Origin: Acidobacteriota bacterium
Lineage (GTDB): Bacteria; Acidobacteriota; Blastocatellia; Pyrinomonadales; Pyrinomonadaceae
Direction: 5' to 3'
Length of the DNA stretch: 64,000 nucleotides
Assembly (NCBI GenBank): GCA_019639195.1
Contig: JAHBSI010000005.1
Span: 124,001-188,000, forward strand
Part shown: positions 18,357 to 26,973 of the stretch, in pieces
Numbering within the stretch: position 1 is the stretch's first letter
How the letters are laid out: the number at the start of each line of letters is the position of its first letter
Notes under the pieces: model-generated
What the model was told of the DNA's origin: nothing
Database searches by the model: none
The model's input: the letters and a program-made list of their open reading frames with translations, nothing else
Position numbers and translations under genes: made by a program

Positions 18357-18908
18357 TTATGCGGCCAATTCCGCATAATTTGCCGAAGCCCTTGGCGGCA
18401 TCGGCACTTGGATGAACTCGGCCCAGAGTTCGGGCTTGGTCACGTTTCTGTAGATCTCTGTCATTGCCGGTGTATTTACCTCGAGGAGGAATCGGTTCTC
18501 GATCCAGACTTCGATAAGCTGGAATACTCCTCCGGCGCGATTCGCCGTAAGGCATCGCCAACCCTCGCGTTTTGCGATCGCCTTGATCGCATCCTCGTCC
18601 AAGGGCGAGTTAATGTTCACGTGCACGGAGCTGAAGAGTGATGTTTCGTTGCCGGCAACAAAAGACGCCTCAAATTCTTCGGTCGGAGTGTTGATCGAGA
18701 AATTTTCCTGTTCAGGAAATCCTTCGCCCGGGATCAAATTAACATCTATAGGCACGCACTCGATGACCGAGCCCTTGTCGTCGTCGGCGAAGGCAATATA
18801 GCCGCCCGGACTCGGTGGAAATGGAAATGCAACGCCGCCCCAGAGCTCTGCGATAACGTCCGCGGCGTGCTTCGGGTCGTTAACGCCAATTGAAATATGA
18901 TTTATCAT
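18357..18908 (-). CDS. VOC/glyoxalase-like protein
   Basis: 183 residues from the ATG at 18908, chosen because AAGGAGAAA sits just upstream; the frame is open a further 12 codons. The start MINHISIGVNDPKHAADVI is the usual opening strand and helix of VOC (vicinal oxygen chelate) proteins, and a second segment (SVHVNINSPLDEDAIKAIAKREGW) could be the paired module. Metal ligands are not evident enough to propose a reaction. No signal peptide. It has a promoter-like motif in common with the gene downstream, and lies just after the sigma factor gene. Confidence 0.7.
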   Translation of the reverse strand: MINHISIGVNDPKHAADVIAELWGGVAFPFPPSPGGYIAFADDDKGSVIECVPIDVNLIPGEGFPEQENFSINTPTEEFEASFVAGNETSLFSSVHVNINSPLDEDAIKAIAKREGWRCLTANRAGGVFQLIEVWIENRFLLEVNTPAMTEIYRNVTKPELWAEFIQVPMPPRASANYAELAA

Positions 18909-18961
18909 TGCGGTTTCTCCTTTTTTATATGATGGCGAGGGCAAATATTCCCCGTCACACC

Positions 18962-18993
18962 AGAAAGGCGAAACTGTCAGCAGAAAAGTATCA
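18962..18993 (-). promoter_or_regulatory. Promoter-like motif B (shared with motif A at 18211-18242)
   Basis: On the minus strand: TGATACTTT, 12 bases, TTCGCCTTTCT, ending 53 nt before the ATG at 18908. The first TGA of the motif is also the stop codon of the sigma factor gene, so the element begins exactly at the end of that gene. Confidence 0.5.
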
Positions 18994-19554
18994 GGAATTT
19001 TTTGCGAGGCGGCCGTAGAGCCAGGCCTTGGTCATCTTCCAATGGCGCTTTACGGTTATCACGGAGACGCCGAGCACTTCCGCGACCTCGTCCATCGTAA
19101 GGCCGCCGAAGTAGCGCATCTCAACAATTTGAGCCTTCAAGGCATCCATCCTGGCAAGTTCGGTGAGTGCATCGTCGAGTTCGATCAGATCGGTGGTCTC
19201 ATCAGCTGCCTTGTCGATCTCATCGTTAAGGGTGAGAATGTGAAATTCGCCGCCGCGTTTGAAAGCATTTCGCCGCCGAGCGTGGTCCACAAGGATCCGA
19301 CGCATTTGATTCGCAGCAACCGCAACGAAATGAGCCTTATTCTGCCAGCTTATCTGTGTTATATCGACCATCTTCAGATAGGCCTCGTTGACCAGGGCGG
19401 TCGGCTGAAGGGTGTGATCGGAGCGTTCCTGTCGCAAATAATTGCCCGCAAGCCGCCTCAACTCGTCATAAACGAGCGGCAGAAGGTCGTTCATCGCCCC
19501 TTTATCGCCATCTGAGACCCTGACGAGAATGCCTGTAACGCCCTGAGTGTCCAT
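18991..19554 (-). CDS. ECF-like RNA polymerase sigma factor (acidobacterial TIGR02999 type)
   Basis: 187 residues from the ATG at 19554. Region 2 is seen in LLPLVYDELRRLAGNYLRQE and LQPTALVNEAYLKM, and region 4 in MRYFGGLTMDEVAEVLGVS followed by VKRHWKMTKAWL, a helix-turn-helix for -35 recognition. The signature HTLQPTALVNEAYL is that of the TIGR02999 group, which is often linked to Ser/Thr kinases such as the one at 12419. A longer start (19614) would add 20 residues rich in aromatic residues with no support. No anti-sigma gene is adjacent. Confidence 0.88.
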   Translation of the reverse strand: MDTQGVTGILVRVSDGDKGAMNDLLPLVYDELRRLAGNYLRQERSDHTLQPTALVNEAYLKMVDITQISWQNKAHFVAVAANQMRRILVDHARRRNAFKRGGEFHILTLNDEIDKAADETTDLIELDDALTELARMDALKAQIVEMRYFGGLTMDEVAEVLGVSVITVKRHWKMTKAWLYGRLAKNS

Positions 19555-19624
19555 AATTCGCAGAAATCGCGCGAAGCAGAAAGTTATCTTAGAATAAAAA
19601 AGCAATACGCTCAAAATTTTGGAT

Positions 19625-19903
19625 ATGTTCTGTTATGAAGTAAGGGCGGTCGTTGACGAAGACCTGCGAAGTGAGTTCGAAGCCTATATGCTGGGAAAGC
19701 ATATTGCCGACGTTCTCGAAACCGGCTGTTTTGTTCGCGCAAGGTTTGAAGGGCAGGGCGGCGCATACTCAACGGCTTACATTGCGTGTGAAATGGCCGA
19801 TATTGACAGGTATCTTGAGAATTTCACCGAGGCAATGCGGGATGACTTTACGGTGCATTTTCCAACCGGTGCTGCGATTTCGCGGAGCATTTCTGAGGAC
19901 TAA
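19625..19903 (+). CDS. DUF4286 family protein
   Basis: 93 residues. The sequence YEVRAVVDEDLRSEFEAYML, HIADVLETGCF and the ending around FTVHFPTGAAISR fit the DUF4286 family, a small ferredoxin-like fold of unknown role. A TTG two codons upstream (19619) is an alternative start. It precedes tsaD by about 37 nt in the same direction, so the two may be co-transcribed. Confidence 0.75.
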   Translation: MFCYEVRAVVDEDLRSEFEAYMLGKHIADVLETGCFVRARFEGQGGAYSTAYIACEMADIDRYLENFTEAMRDDFTVHFPTGAAISRSISED

Positions 19904-19940
19904 GCGTCGTCGCTGCCGCGGCATTTGTTAAGCTAGAGAA

Positions 19941-21008
19941 ATGCTTGTTCTTGGGATCGAAAGCTCTTGTGATGAAACAGCCGCTGCGGTCGTCCGCAAC
20001 GGCAGCGAAATGCTTTCGTCCGTGATCCATTCCCAGATTGAATCGCATACGGCATGGGGCGGCGTCGTGCCGGAGATCGCGGCTCGCGAACATCTTGTAA
20101 AGATCGAGCCGGTCGTCAAAAAGGCACTGAAGGACGCGAATATTACCGCCGCCGACCTCGATGCTGTCGCCGTGACCCAGGGCCCAGGGCTTATTGGCTC
20201 GCTCCACGTCGGCGTTTGCTACGCCAAAGCCTTTGCGTACTCCCTTGGAATTCCGCTCATCGGCGTCAATCATATCGAAGGCCACGTTTTCTCTGTCACG
20301 CTTGAAAATCCGCCGGTGGAATTTCCCGCCCTGGCGTTGATCGTTTCCGGCGGCCACACGAATATCTTTTATACTCCGGAGATGGGTAAGTATCAACTTG
20401 TTTCTCGAACACGAGATGATGCGGCTGGCGAAGCGTTCGACAAGGCTGCGAAGATGCTCGGACTTGGGTATCCCGGCGGGCCGATCATCGAGAAGGCCGC
20501 ACTCGAAGGCGACGCTAAGAAGATCCATTTTCCGACGGCAAAGATCTCTGATGGCCGTCCCGATATGAGTTTCTCCGGCCTTAAGACCGCATTGGTGCGA
20601 TATATGCGGGAGAATTCGGTCGCTCCGGCAAACGGCGAGGTCTCGCAGGAGATCAAGGATATAGCCGCGAGCTTTCAACGTGCGGTGATCCGCGGATTGA
20701 TGAAAAGTTTCGAAAAGCTTGCCGGGGAACTTCAGCCCAAAAGCCTCATCGTTGCGGGCGGTGTCGCCTGCAATCTCGCTCTTCGCGATGCGGCCGCTGA
20801 ACTTGCCGACCGGTTGCGTATTCCCATATATTTCCCGTCAAAGCATCTCTCAACTGATAATGCGGCAATGATCGCGGCAGCCGGCAGCTTTCATCTGGAA
20901 CGCGGCGACCGCGCGGGCCTTGAACTCGCCGCGGATGTGACGCTCCGACTTCAAAACAGCGGTAATGCGGAGGCCGAAGCAGGCAGACGTGGGAATTACC
21001 GCCGCTAA
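19941..21008 (+). CDS. tsaD: tRNA N6-adenosine threonylcarbamoyltransferase
   Basis: 355 residues, the family length. It begins LGIESSCDETAAAVV, has the metal-binding HIEGH near residue 112, the SGGHTN motif and DAAGEAFDKAAKMLG, and the C-terminal VAGGVACNLALR with KHLSTDNAAMIA. TsaD transfers threonylcarbamoyl to A37 of ANN-decoding tRNAs together with TsaB and TsaE, which are not in this window. The C-terminal tail (AEAGRRGNYRR) is slightly longer than usual. Cytosolic housekeeping enzyme. Confidence 0.96.
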   Translation: MLVLGIESSCDETAAAVVRNGSEMLSSVIHSQIESHTAWGGVVPEIAAREHLVKIEPVVKKALKDANITAADLDAVAVTQGPGLIGSLHVGVCYAKAFAYSLGIPLIGVNHIEGHVFSVTLENPPVEFPALALIVSGGHTNIFYTPEMGKYQLVSRTRDDAAGEAFDKAAKMLGLGYPGGPIIEKAALEGDAKKIHFPTAKISDGRPDMSFSGLKTALVRYMRENSVAPANGEVSQEIKDIAASFQRAVIRGLMKSFEKLAGELQPKSLIVAGGVACNLALRDAAAELADRLRIPIYFPSKHLSTDNAAMIAAAGSFHLERGDRAGLELAADVTLRLQNSGNAEAEAGRRGNYRR

Positions 21009-21189
21009 CATGCCTCTTGCAATGGCACTGAGAAAGCCGTTACAATCTTCGTGAGTTAAAACAAGTTTTTCGTCAACCTTGAAGTCCTTTGCGGCTGCCC
21101 AAATTGTCCCCATGGCAGCTTTTCCGGAGCGGATCCCTTTTTTACAAGAAAGCTCCATCCACAAACTGTCAATTTTTTCGGGAGAGATT

Positions 21190-23199
21190 ATGCATAGAAA
21201 GAAGTTTGCCCTCTTACTCTTAACGATCCTCGTTGGGGCGCTAGGGGTTGCCGCTCAACCTCAACCTGCTCCATACACACCTCTGTTGCAGACGTTTACG
21301 ATGAATACGTCGCGGCCTGTACTCATTCGCTCTGCGAACGATGGCTCAGGACGACTTTTTGTCGTGCAGCAGCAGGGGCTGATCCGTGTCTTTCTGCCGG
21401 GACAGCGTGATCCGATCCAGTTCCTCGACCTTTCTTCGAAGATAAGTGGCGGTACAGACGAACGCGGCCTCCTAGGGCTGACCTTTCACCCGAACTTTGA
21501 GACGAACGGCAAATTTTATGTAGATTACACGGCTTCGGGCTCGGGGACGACGACGATCGCCGAATACACCACGACGACGGGCGACGGCAATTCCAATACT
21601 GGGAACCCGAACAGTGAGCGGATCCTTTTACAGATACCGCAGCCCTTCTCAAACCATAACGGCGGAATGGTCGAATTCGGCCCGGACGGTTATCTGTACA
21701 TCGGGATGGGCGACGGCGGTTCCGGCAACGACCCCGGCAACAGGGCACAGAATCGTTCGCTGCTCTTGGGCAAAATGCTCAGGATCGATCCGAATTCGGT
21801 TTCACCGGCCTACGCGATCCCGCCGGACAATCCATTTACCGGCAACGGGACCGCACGCTGCGATGGCGGCAGCACCACGCAAGGCACCACTTGCCAGGAG
21901 ATCTGGACGATCGGGATGCGAAATCCATGGAGATGGTCTTTTGATCGCTCGGATGGTTCGCTTTGGGTCGCGGATGTAGGACAGAGTGCCCAGGAAGAAC
22001 TCGACATCGTCATGGGCGGCAGAAACTATGGTTGGAGAGTTTACGAGGGCAATAGCTGCACAAATCTCGACCCAGGCCTTTGTATTCCGGACAATTATCA
22101 GTTCCCGTTTTATCAGTATTCGCATAGCTCGGGCCGATGCTCTGTGACTGGCGGATATGTGTATCGAGGAACTCAGGGCAGTCTGCCGGACGGAGCCTAC
22201 GTGTTCGGCGATTACTGCTCGGGCGAGATCTGGTATTGGTACAACAATCAGGCAATATTGATCCAGAATACGCCCCGCAGCATTCTCTCGTTTGGCGAAG
22301 ATGAACTCGGCGAGATCTATGTCTGCTACAGCAACGGACAGATCGACAAGATCGTTCGGGCCGAAGCACCGGCTGATTTTGACGGCGACCTGAAGACCGA
22401 CTTTGCGGTTTACCGTCCCGGCGATACGAATTGGTACATCTGGAACAGCTCGAACGGTGGTGTCCGCGTGCGTCAGTTCGGCGCCGCGAACGATATACCG
22501 ACGCCTGACGACTTTGACGGCGATAACATCTCTGACATCGCGGTCTTCCGGCCCGAAGAAGGGAATTGGTATTACATCTCAAGTTCGAACGATTCGTTCC
22601 ACGCGGTCCATTTTGGCTCAACCGGCGACATCCCGGCTGCAGGTGATTTTGACGGAGATCGAAAGGCAGACCTTACGGTATTTCGCCCGAACACGGGCGT
22701 CTGGTACACGCTTCGGTCGAGCGATGGCGGCTTTTCGGCAACTCAGTTCGGCCTCGCCGGCGACGTTCCTCAGGCCGCAGACTTCGACGGTGACGGACGA
22801 ACCGACATTGGCCTCTTCAGGCCGTCAACCGGCGTGTGGTATTCGCTCAATAGCCTGAACGGCGGCTTCCAGGCGGCCCAATTCGGGACGAACGGCGATA
22901 TACCGGTTGCCGGTGATCGTGACGGCGACGGCAAGGCCGATATTTCGGTCTTTCGTCCGTCAACCGGGACCTGGTATGCCTTGCAAAGCCTCTCGGGTTC
23001 GGTGCGTATCGAAAGCTGGGGGCTGAACGGCGATGTGCCCGTTGTCGGAGACTATGACGCAGACGGCAAGGACGATATTGGCGTATTCCGCCCGAGTTCC
23101 GGCGTCTGGTACGTGCGAAGATCTTCAGACAGCGCAACCCAGATCTTCCAATTTGGTTCCAGTGGCGACCTTCCGGCACCTCGCTACGATGTGCCGTAG
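21190..23199 (+). CDS. Secreted PQQ-dependent sugar dehydrogenase-like beta-propeller fused to six FG-GAP units
   Basis: 669 residues starting MHRKKFALLLLTILVGALG, a signal peptide, with GGAGAG 9 nt upstream; the frame is open 37 codons further back but without such a site. Residues about 40-390 match the glucose/sorbosone dehydrogenase (GSDH) family: SGRLFVVQQQGLIRVF, ERGLLGLTFHPNF, NHNGGMVEFGPDGYLYIGMGDGG, RNPWRWSFDR, VGQSAQEELDIV. Residues about 395-669 are six 45-residue units, each with a DFDGDxxxD loop and an xFRPxxGxWY strand. It may oxidise extracellular sugars with PQQ; substrate unknown. Convergent with comF. Confidence 0.85.
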   Translation: MHRKKFALLLLTILVGALGVAAQPQPAPYTPLLQTFTMNTSRPVLIRSANDGSGRLFVVQQQGLIRVFLPGQRDPIQFLDLSSKISGGTDERGLLGLTFHPNFETNGKFYVDYTASGSGTTTIAEYTTTTGDGNSNTGNPNSERILLQIPQPFSNHNGGMVEFGPDGYLYIGMGDGGSGNDPGNRAQNRSLLLGKMLRIDPNSVSPAYAIPPDNPFTGNGTARCDGGSTTQGTTCQEIWTIGMRNPWRWSFDRSDGSLWVADVGQSAQEELDIVMGGRNYGWRVYEGNSCTNLDPGLCIPDNYQFPFYQYSHSSGRCSVTGGYVYRGTQGSLPDGAYVFGDYCSGEIWYWYNNQAILIQNTPRSILSFGEDELGEIYVCYSNGQIDKIVRAEAPADFDGDLKTDFAVYRPGDTNWYIWNSSNGGVRVRQFGAANDIPTPDDFDGDNISDIAVFRPEEGNWYYISSSNDSFHAVHFGSTGDIPAAGDFDGDRKADLTVFRPNTGVWYTLRSSDGGFSATQFGLAGDVPQAADFDGDGRTDIGLFRPSTGVWYSLNSLNGGFQAAQFGTNGDIPVAGDRDGDGKADISVFRPSTGTWYALQSLSGSVRIESWGLNGDVPVVGDYDADGKDDIGVFRPSSGVWYVRRSSDSATQIFQFGSSGDLPAPRYDVP

Positions 23200-23211
23200 G
23201 CCGTCGGCCTA
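23197..23211. terminator. Short hairpin between convergent stops
   Basis: TAGGCC GTC GGCCTA, a 6-bp stem with three-base loop, overlaps the stop codons of the two convergent genes. A similar TAGGC/GCCTA hairpin sits at the M28 end (about 11812-11827). Both are small and lack T-runs. Confidence 0.4.
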
Positions 23212-23949
23212 ATGTCGATAATGAACGGCGCGAGCAATGGTGAAAACGGTCACTGAGCTTGCGCCGTTCTTTTTTAGAACTGCGGAGCAGGCATCCGCCG
23301 TCGCTCCGGACGTAAGCACATCATCTATCAGAAGGACACTTTTACCTTCGATCGGCCCCGCACTCGATACCTTGAACGCTTTTTCGACCGAAAGTTCGCG
23401 AGCACGCCGATCCATTCCCGCACGATGCTGAGGCGTGTTCACGACCCTTTGAAGTACAGTGCTGTTGGTCGGAATATTAAGGTGCCGCGAAACGACGCGG
23501 GCGATCACTTCGGCCTGATTGAAACCGCGCTCACGCGCACGTTTTTGAGCGAGCGGCACGGGGATAATGATGTCAACGCTCAGATCTATCGTCCTGTCCA
23601 GCGATGAACGGATCATCCATTCCAACCGACTTGCGAGCAGAGGGCGCCTTTTCAGGGCGAGGATCGAGGCGGAGATCGCGCCTTCGTAGGCACCGCAAGC
23701 AACCGCTCGATCGAATGCCATCTTTTCGCAATTTCTGCAGGTGCGTTCCGCCGAATGCTGAGAATTCGCGAGGATCGCGCCGCATCTTACACACAAGGTC
23801 GTTTCGTTCGTAAAGACTTCGACCTTTCGCCAACAGTCTTCACAAACGACACCGCCCGCGAGATCAGACTCGCGGGCGAAGCAAACCCGACATTGTTCGG
23901 GAAAGATCGTAGAAAGGATCGGTTCGAAGGCCGTCCTGATCAGGCTCAT
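23209..23949 (-). CDS. comF: ComF family protein (phosphoribosyltransferase-like)
   Basis: 246 residues from the ATG at 23949, whose ATGA overlaps the stop of the upstream dksA-like gene, showing translational coupling. Two CxxC pairs sit near the N-terminus (CRVC, CEDC and CVRC, CRNC), followed by a phosphoribosyltransferase fold with the PRPP loop VLLIDDVLTSGAT and the family motif RGFNQAE. ComF homologues take part in DNA uptake in competent bacteria, but the biochemical role is unsettled; here it is last in a housekeeping operon. A longer start (23997) would overlap the upstream gene by 50 nt. Confidence 0.88.
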   Translation of the reverse strand: MSLIRTAFEPILSTIFPEQCRVCFARESDLAGGVVCEDCWRKVEVFTNETTLCVRCGAILANSQHSAERTCRNCEKMAFDRAVACGAYEGAISASILALKRRPLLASRLEWMIRSSLDRTIDLSVDIIIPVPLAQKRARERGFNQAEVIARVVSRHLNIPTNSTVLQRVVNTPQHRAGMDRRARELSVEKAFKVSSAGPIEGKSVLLIDDVLTSGATADACSAVLKKNGASSVTVFTIARAVHYRH

Positions 23950-24299
23950 TCTTCGTCGAGAAGGCCCTGTTCGAGCAGGCTCTGACAATCGAGGCAATAG
24001 CGGGCCCAGGGGATCGCCGCAAGGCGCTTTGCGTTGATCGCCTTTTCACAGTTTTGGCAATGTCCGTATTCGTCGTTCTCGAGGCGTTCGAGAGCCTCGT
24101 CGATCAAGGCGATCTGTTTGCTGTCATTTTCGGAGACGGCAAGCAGAACATTCTTCGAATAATTGCGGACCGCGAGATCGACCGGATCGGGAGTTTCCGA
24201 ATCATCAATTGAGAGGTCATTGCCGTTCAGCTTCTTTACGAGAGATTCTCGTTCGGCTACGAGCTTTTTCTGTATCTCTTTTGCAGTTGCTTTGCTCAT
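23946..24299 (-). CDS. TraR/DksA-type zinc-finger regulator
   Basis: 117 residues: a coiled-coil-forming N-terminal half, an acidic patch, then a four-cysteine zinc finger CQNCEKAINAKRLAAIPWARYCLDC, with CxxC at both ends. This is the DksA/TraR layout; such proteins bind the secondary channel of RNA polymerase and work with ppGpp. Both ends overlap neighbouring genes by ATGA (rlmH stop at 24296, comF start at 23949), so it is part of one operon. Confidence 0.9.
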   Translation of the reverse strand: MSKATAKEIQKKLVAERESLVKKLNGNDLSIDDSETPDPVDLAVRNYSKNVLLAVSENDSKQIALIDEALERLENDEYGHCQNCEKAINAKRLAAIPWARYCLDCQSLLEQGLLDEE

Positions 24300-24748
24300 T
24301 TCTGGTAAGGAAATCCCTTTATAATCGTAAATCCTCGATATAATTGCTCAGCTAGAACAACACGAGCCATCTCGTGCGTAAAAGTGAGAAACGATAATGA
24401 TAGCACGGCGTTGGCCCGGTCGGCAACGGCCCGCGAGACACCTCTCGCACCGCCTATAACAAAGGAAATTTCGCGAATTCCGTCACGCTGCCAGCCTTCG
24501 ATCATTTCCGCGATCCCGTGCGAACTTTTCTGTTTGCCTTCGACATCGAGAAGGCAGACAAGAGTGCTTTGATTCAATTTTTCGAGAATACGTTTGCCTT
24601 CGCTCTCGCGTGGGTCATTTTCCTTTGAATCCTTGACCTCGACGACCTCGACAGAAACGAAATGCGAAAGACGCTGCAGATATTCATCCTGCAGCGCCTT
24701 GTAATGTTGATCACGGGTCTTGCCGACCCAAACAAACCGGAATTTCAT
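24296..24748 (-). CDS. rlmH: 23S rRNA (pseudouridine-1915-N3)-methyltransferase
   Basis: 150 residues from the ATG at 24748, the standard RlmH length, beginning MKFRFVWVGKT. The SPOUT-fold motifs are present: CLLDVEGKQKSS, ISFVIGGARGVS and the C-terminal LTFTHEMARVVLAEQLYRGF. RlmH methylates Psi1915 in helix 69 of 23S rRNA, using S-adenosylmethionine. The upstream open frame in the ORF extends 56 codons but is not part of the family. It follows rsfS directly. Confidence 0.95.
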   Translation of the reverse strand: MKFRFVWVGKTRDQHYKALQDEYLQRLSHFVSVEVVEVKDSKENDPRESEGKRILEKLNQSTLVCLLDVEGKQKSSHGIAEMIEGWQRDGIREISFVIGGARGVSRAVADRANAVLSLSFLTFTHEMARVVLAEQLYRGFTIIKGFPYQK

Positions 24749-24749
24749 C

Positions 24750-25178
24750 CTATAGGTCCGACGGGATCTCGATCTTCCGCGCGTCACGCCATAGACGCTC
24801 AAGGTCGTAGAATTCGCGAGCGGTCTCATTGAAAATGTGAAAGACAAAATCGCCGTAATCGAGCAGCACCCACTCGCCGGTGCGATAGCCTTCAACGCGG
24901 ACGGCACGCAGGCCATTCTCTTTTTTCAAACGCTCGCCGATCTCGTCTGCTATCGCCTGAACCTGCCGCTGATTCGTACCCGTCGCGATAATAAAATGCT
25001 CGGTAAAGCTCGCAATATCCCGAAGGTCGAGCCCGACGATATTCAGCGCTTTCTTGTCGGCCGCGGCACGGATCGCGAGTTTCAGGCCCTCATCGAGGTC
25101 GTCGTATTTTGTTGCCGGCGTCGCGATCTCGATACGAGCAGTTTCGCGAGCCAAAGATTTTTCCTGTAATTCTTCCAT
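24750..25178 (-). CDS. rsfS: Ribosome silencing factor
   Basis: 142 residues with the RsfS core: AADKKALNIVGLDLRDIASFTEHFIIATGTN, GYRTGEWVLLDYGDFVFHIF and FYDLERLWRDA. RsfS binds ribosomal protein L14 and blocks subunit joining when nutrients are scarce. Its start (25178) abuts the nadD stop (25179), as in many bacteria where nadD and rsfS are neighbours. The short N-terminal tail before ATPATKYDD is longer than in some homologues. Confidence 0.94.
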   Translation of the reverse strand: MEELQEKSLARETARIEIATPATKYDDLDEGLKLAIRAAADKKALNIVGLDLRDIASFTEHFIIATGTNQRQVQAIADEIGERLKKENGLRAVRVEGYRTGEWVLLDYGDFVFHIFNETAREFYDLERLWRDARKIEIPSDL

Positions 25179-25841
25179 CTAACTATAGATCTGATATTTA
25201 ATGATATACTTTGCGGCCGCCTCCGGCACATCCTCACGCCACGAATCATCGCCTTCTTTTATTTTCTTGCGGATCGCGGTCGCAGAGAGATCGACCCCGA
25301 CGGCATCCGTAAAGTAGATATTCTTTGCATTTGCGTCCGTTTTTACCGGAACGTCCCTGTCCCGCACGTCGATTATCCGCTCTCGTATCGATTCTGTGAC
25401 GTGTTCGGTGTCGATCTCGTATCCGGGCCTTGTAACGACGATGTGGTCCGCCATTTCAAGAAGTTTTTCCCATTCTCGCCAGGTGCGAATATCCATCCAG
25501 GAATCTGCTCCCATCACGAAAAAGACCTCTTCACGCGGCAGCATTTCCGTGATGCGGCCGAGAGTTTCAACAGAATAAGGCTTCTGCGGCATCTCGATCT
25601 CAATGCGAGAGACGCTGATGCGAGGTTCGTTCTGCGTCGCAAGGCAGAGCATCGCGTACCGGTCAAATGCAGATGTCGGAGCACTGCGTTTGTGCGGAGC
25701 GTGAAATGCAGGCACGAAGGCGAACTCGTCAAGCTCGAACTGCCGTATCAGGGCATTTGCGATCGCCAAATGGCCAAGATGCGGCGGGTCGAAGCTGCCG
25801 CCAAAGAACGCGATCCTGAGCGGTCGTCTCTCGTCAGTCAT
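25179..25841 (-). CDS. nadD: Nicotinate-nucleotide adenylyltransferase
   Basis: 220 residues with the nucleotidyltransferase signature [12 protein letters not shown] near residue 13 and the second motif in the C-terminal SATAIRKKI (ISSTxIR type). Substrate residues such as APHK and MGADSW are present. It adenylates nicotinate mononucleotide in NAD synthesis. The start overlaps the obgE stop by 8 nt, so it is translationally coupled within the operon. Confidence 0.95.
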   Translation of the reverse strand: MTDERRPLRIAFFGGSFDPPHLGHLAIANALIRQFELDEFAFVPAFHAPHKRSAPTSAFDRYAMLCLATQNEPRISVSRIEIEMPQKPYSVETLGRITEMLPREEVFFVMGADSWMDIRTWREWEKLLEMADHIVVTRPGYEIDTEHVTESIRERIIDVRDRDVPVKTDANAKNIYFTDAVGVDLSATAIRKKIKEGDDSWREDVPEAAAKYIIKYQIYS

Positions 25842-26841
25842 TCTCTTCGGCCCTCAAACGTCTTGCAACCTCGCCGACCAGTTCGGAAACGCCCTTATTT
25901 GCGACCGCCGAGATTGCGAAAAATGGGCGTTTGTCGGCCTTCGCACGAGCTTCCAGCGAGCTAAGCCCTTCTTCGTCGTCAAGTGCGTCGATCTTCGTGG
26001 CGACAACGATCTGCGGCCGCATCGCAAGGTCCGAATCGTACGCCGCCAACTCTCGGTTGATGATCTCGTAATCCTCGACCGGATCGCGTCCCGACGCGGA
26101 CGAAACATCAACGAGATGCAGGATGAGCTTTGTCCGCTCGACGTGCCGCAAAAAGCGGTCGCCGAGTCCCGCACCGTTTGACGCACCTTCGATCAGGCCG
26201 GGAATATCCGCAACGACGAACGTTCGAAATTCGCCCATATCGACGACGCCGAGGTTCGGTTCGAGCGTCGTAAACGGATAGTCGGCGATCTTCGGCTTTG
26301 CCGCAGAGATAACGGAGATAAGCGTCGATTTGCCCGCATTGGGGAAACCGACAAGCCCGACATCAGCGATAAGTTTGAGTTCGAGCTGAAGGTTGCGTTC
26401 CTCGCCGGGACGACCGTCGTAATGATATTTCGGGGCCTGTTTTGTGGGCGTTGCGAAATGCGCGTTGCCCCAGCCGCCTTTACCGCCCTTTGCAACGAGG
26501 AAGTTCTGGCCCGCCTCGACAAAGTCAAAAAGAAGATCGCCGGAGTCGGCATCAAACACTTGCGTTCCGACCGGAACGCGCACGGTAACGTGTTCGCCGT
26601 CCTTGCCCGAACGATTCGAGCCTTCGCCGTGACGGCCGCGTTCGGCCTTGTGTTCAGGGTTATAACGCAGGTGAAGGAGCGTGTTCAAGCCTTCGTCAGA
26701 TTCGATGAAAACGCTGCCCCCGACGCCGCCGTCGCCTCCGGAAGGCCCGCCGCGGGGAACGAATTTTTCTCGGCGAAACGCAGTAACGCCGTTTCCGCCA
26801 TCACCGGCCTTTACGTGGATCTTTACGCGGTCAAGGAACAT
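25834..26841 (-). CDS. obgE: Obg family GTPase (ribosome biogenesis)
   Basis: 335 residues from the ATG at 26841. The glycine-rich Obg fold ([29 protein letters not shown]) covers residues 1-160, then the GTPase domain with G1 [11 protein letters not shown]3 DIPGL and G4 ATKID. The C-terminal OCT domain of some Obg proteins is absent, as in many Gram-negative homologues. Obg monitors 50S assembly and stringent status. It heads the operon obgE-nadD-rsfS-rlmH-dksA-comF; a longer start at 26883 is not supported by a ribosome-binding site. Confidence 0.95.
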   Translation of the reverse strand: MFLDRVKIHVKAGDGGNGVTAFRREKFVPRGGPSGGDGGVGGSVFIESDEGLNTLLHLRYNPEHKAERGRHGEGSNRSGKDGEHVTVRVPVGTQVFDADSGDLLFDFVEAGQNFLVAKGGKGGWGNAHFATPTKQAPKYHYDGRPGEERNLQLELKLIADVGLVGFPNAGKSTLISVISAAKPKIADYPFTTLEPNLGVVDMGEFRTFVVADIPGLIEGASNGAGLGDRFLRHVERTKLILHLVDVSSASGRDPVEDYEIINRELAAYDSDLAMRPQIVVATKIDALDDEEGLSSLEARAKADKRPFFAISAVANKGVSELVGEVARRLRAEEND

Positions 26842-26973
26842 TTCTCTATGCACAATTCTATTAGCAGGAGACAACTCTCTCAACCCGCCGAGGTCGATTC
26901 GCCCTAAGATACCTGCATCAGACCGGCAAAAGTGTTACCGTTTTTATTTCGCTTCATTTTGGGGAGGACACAA

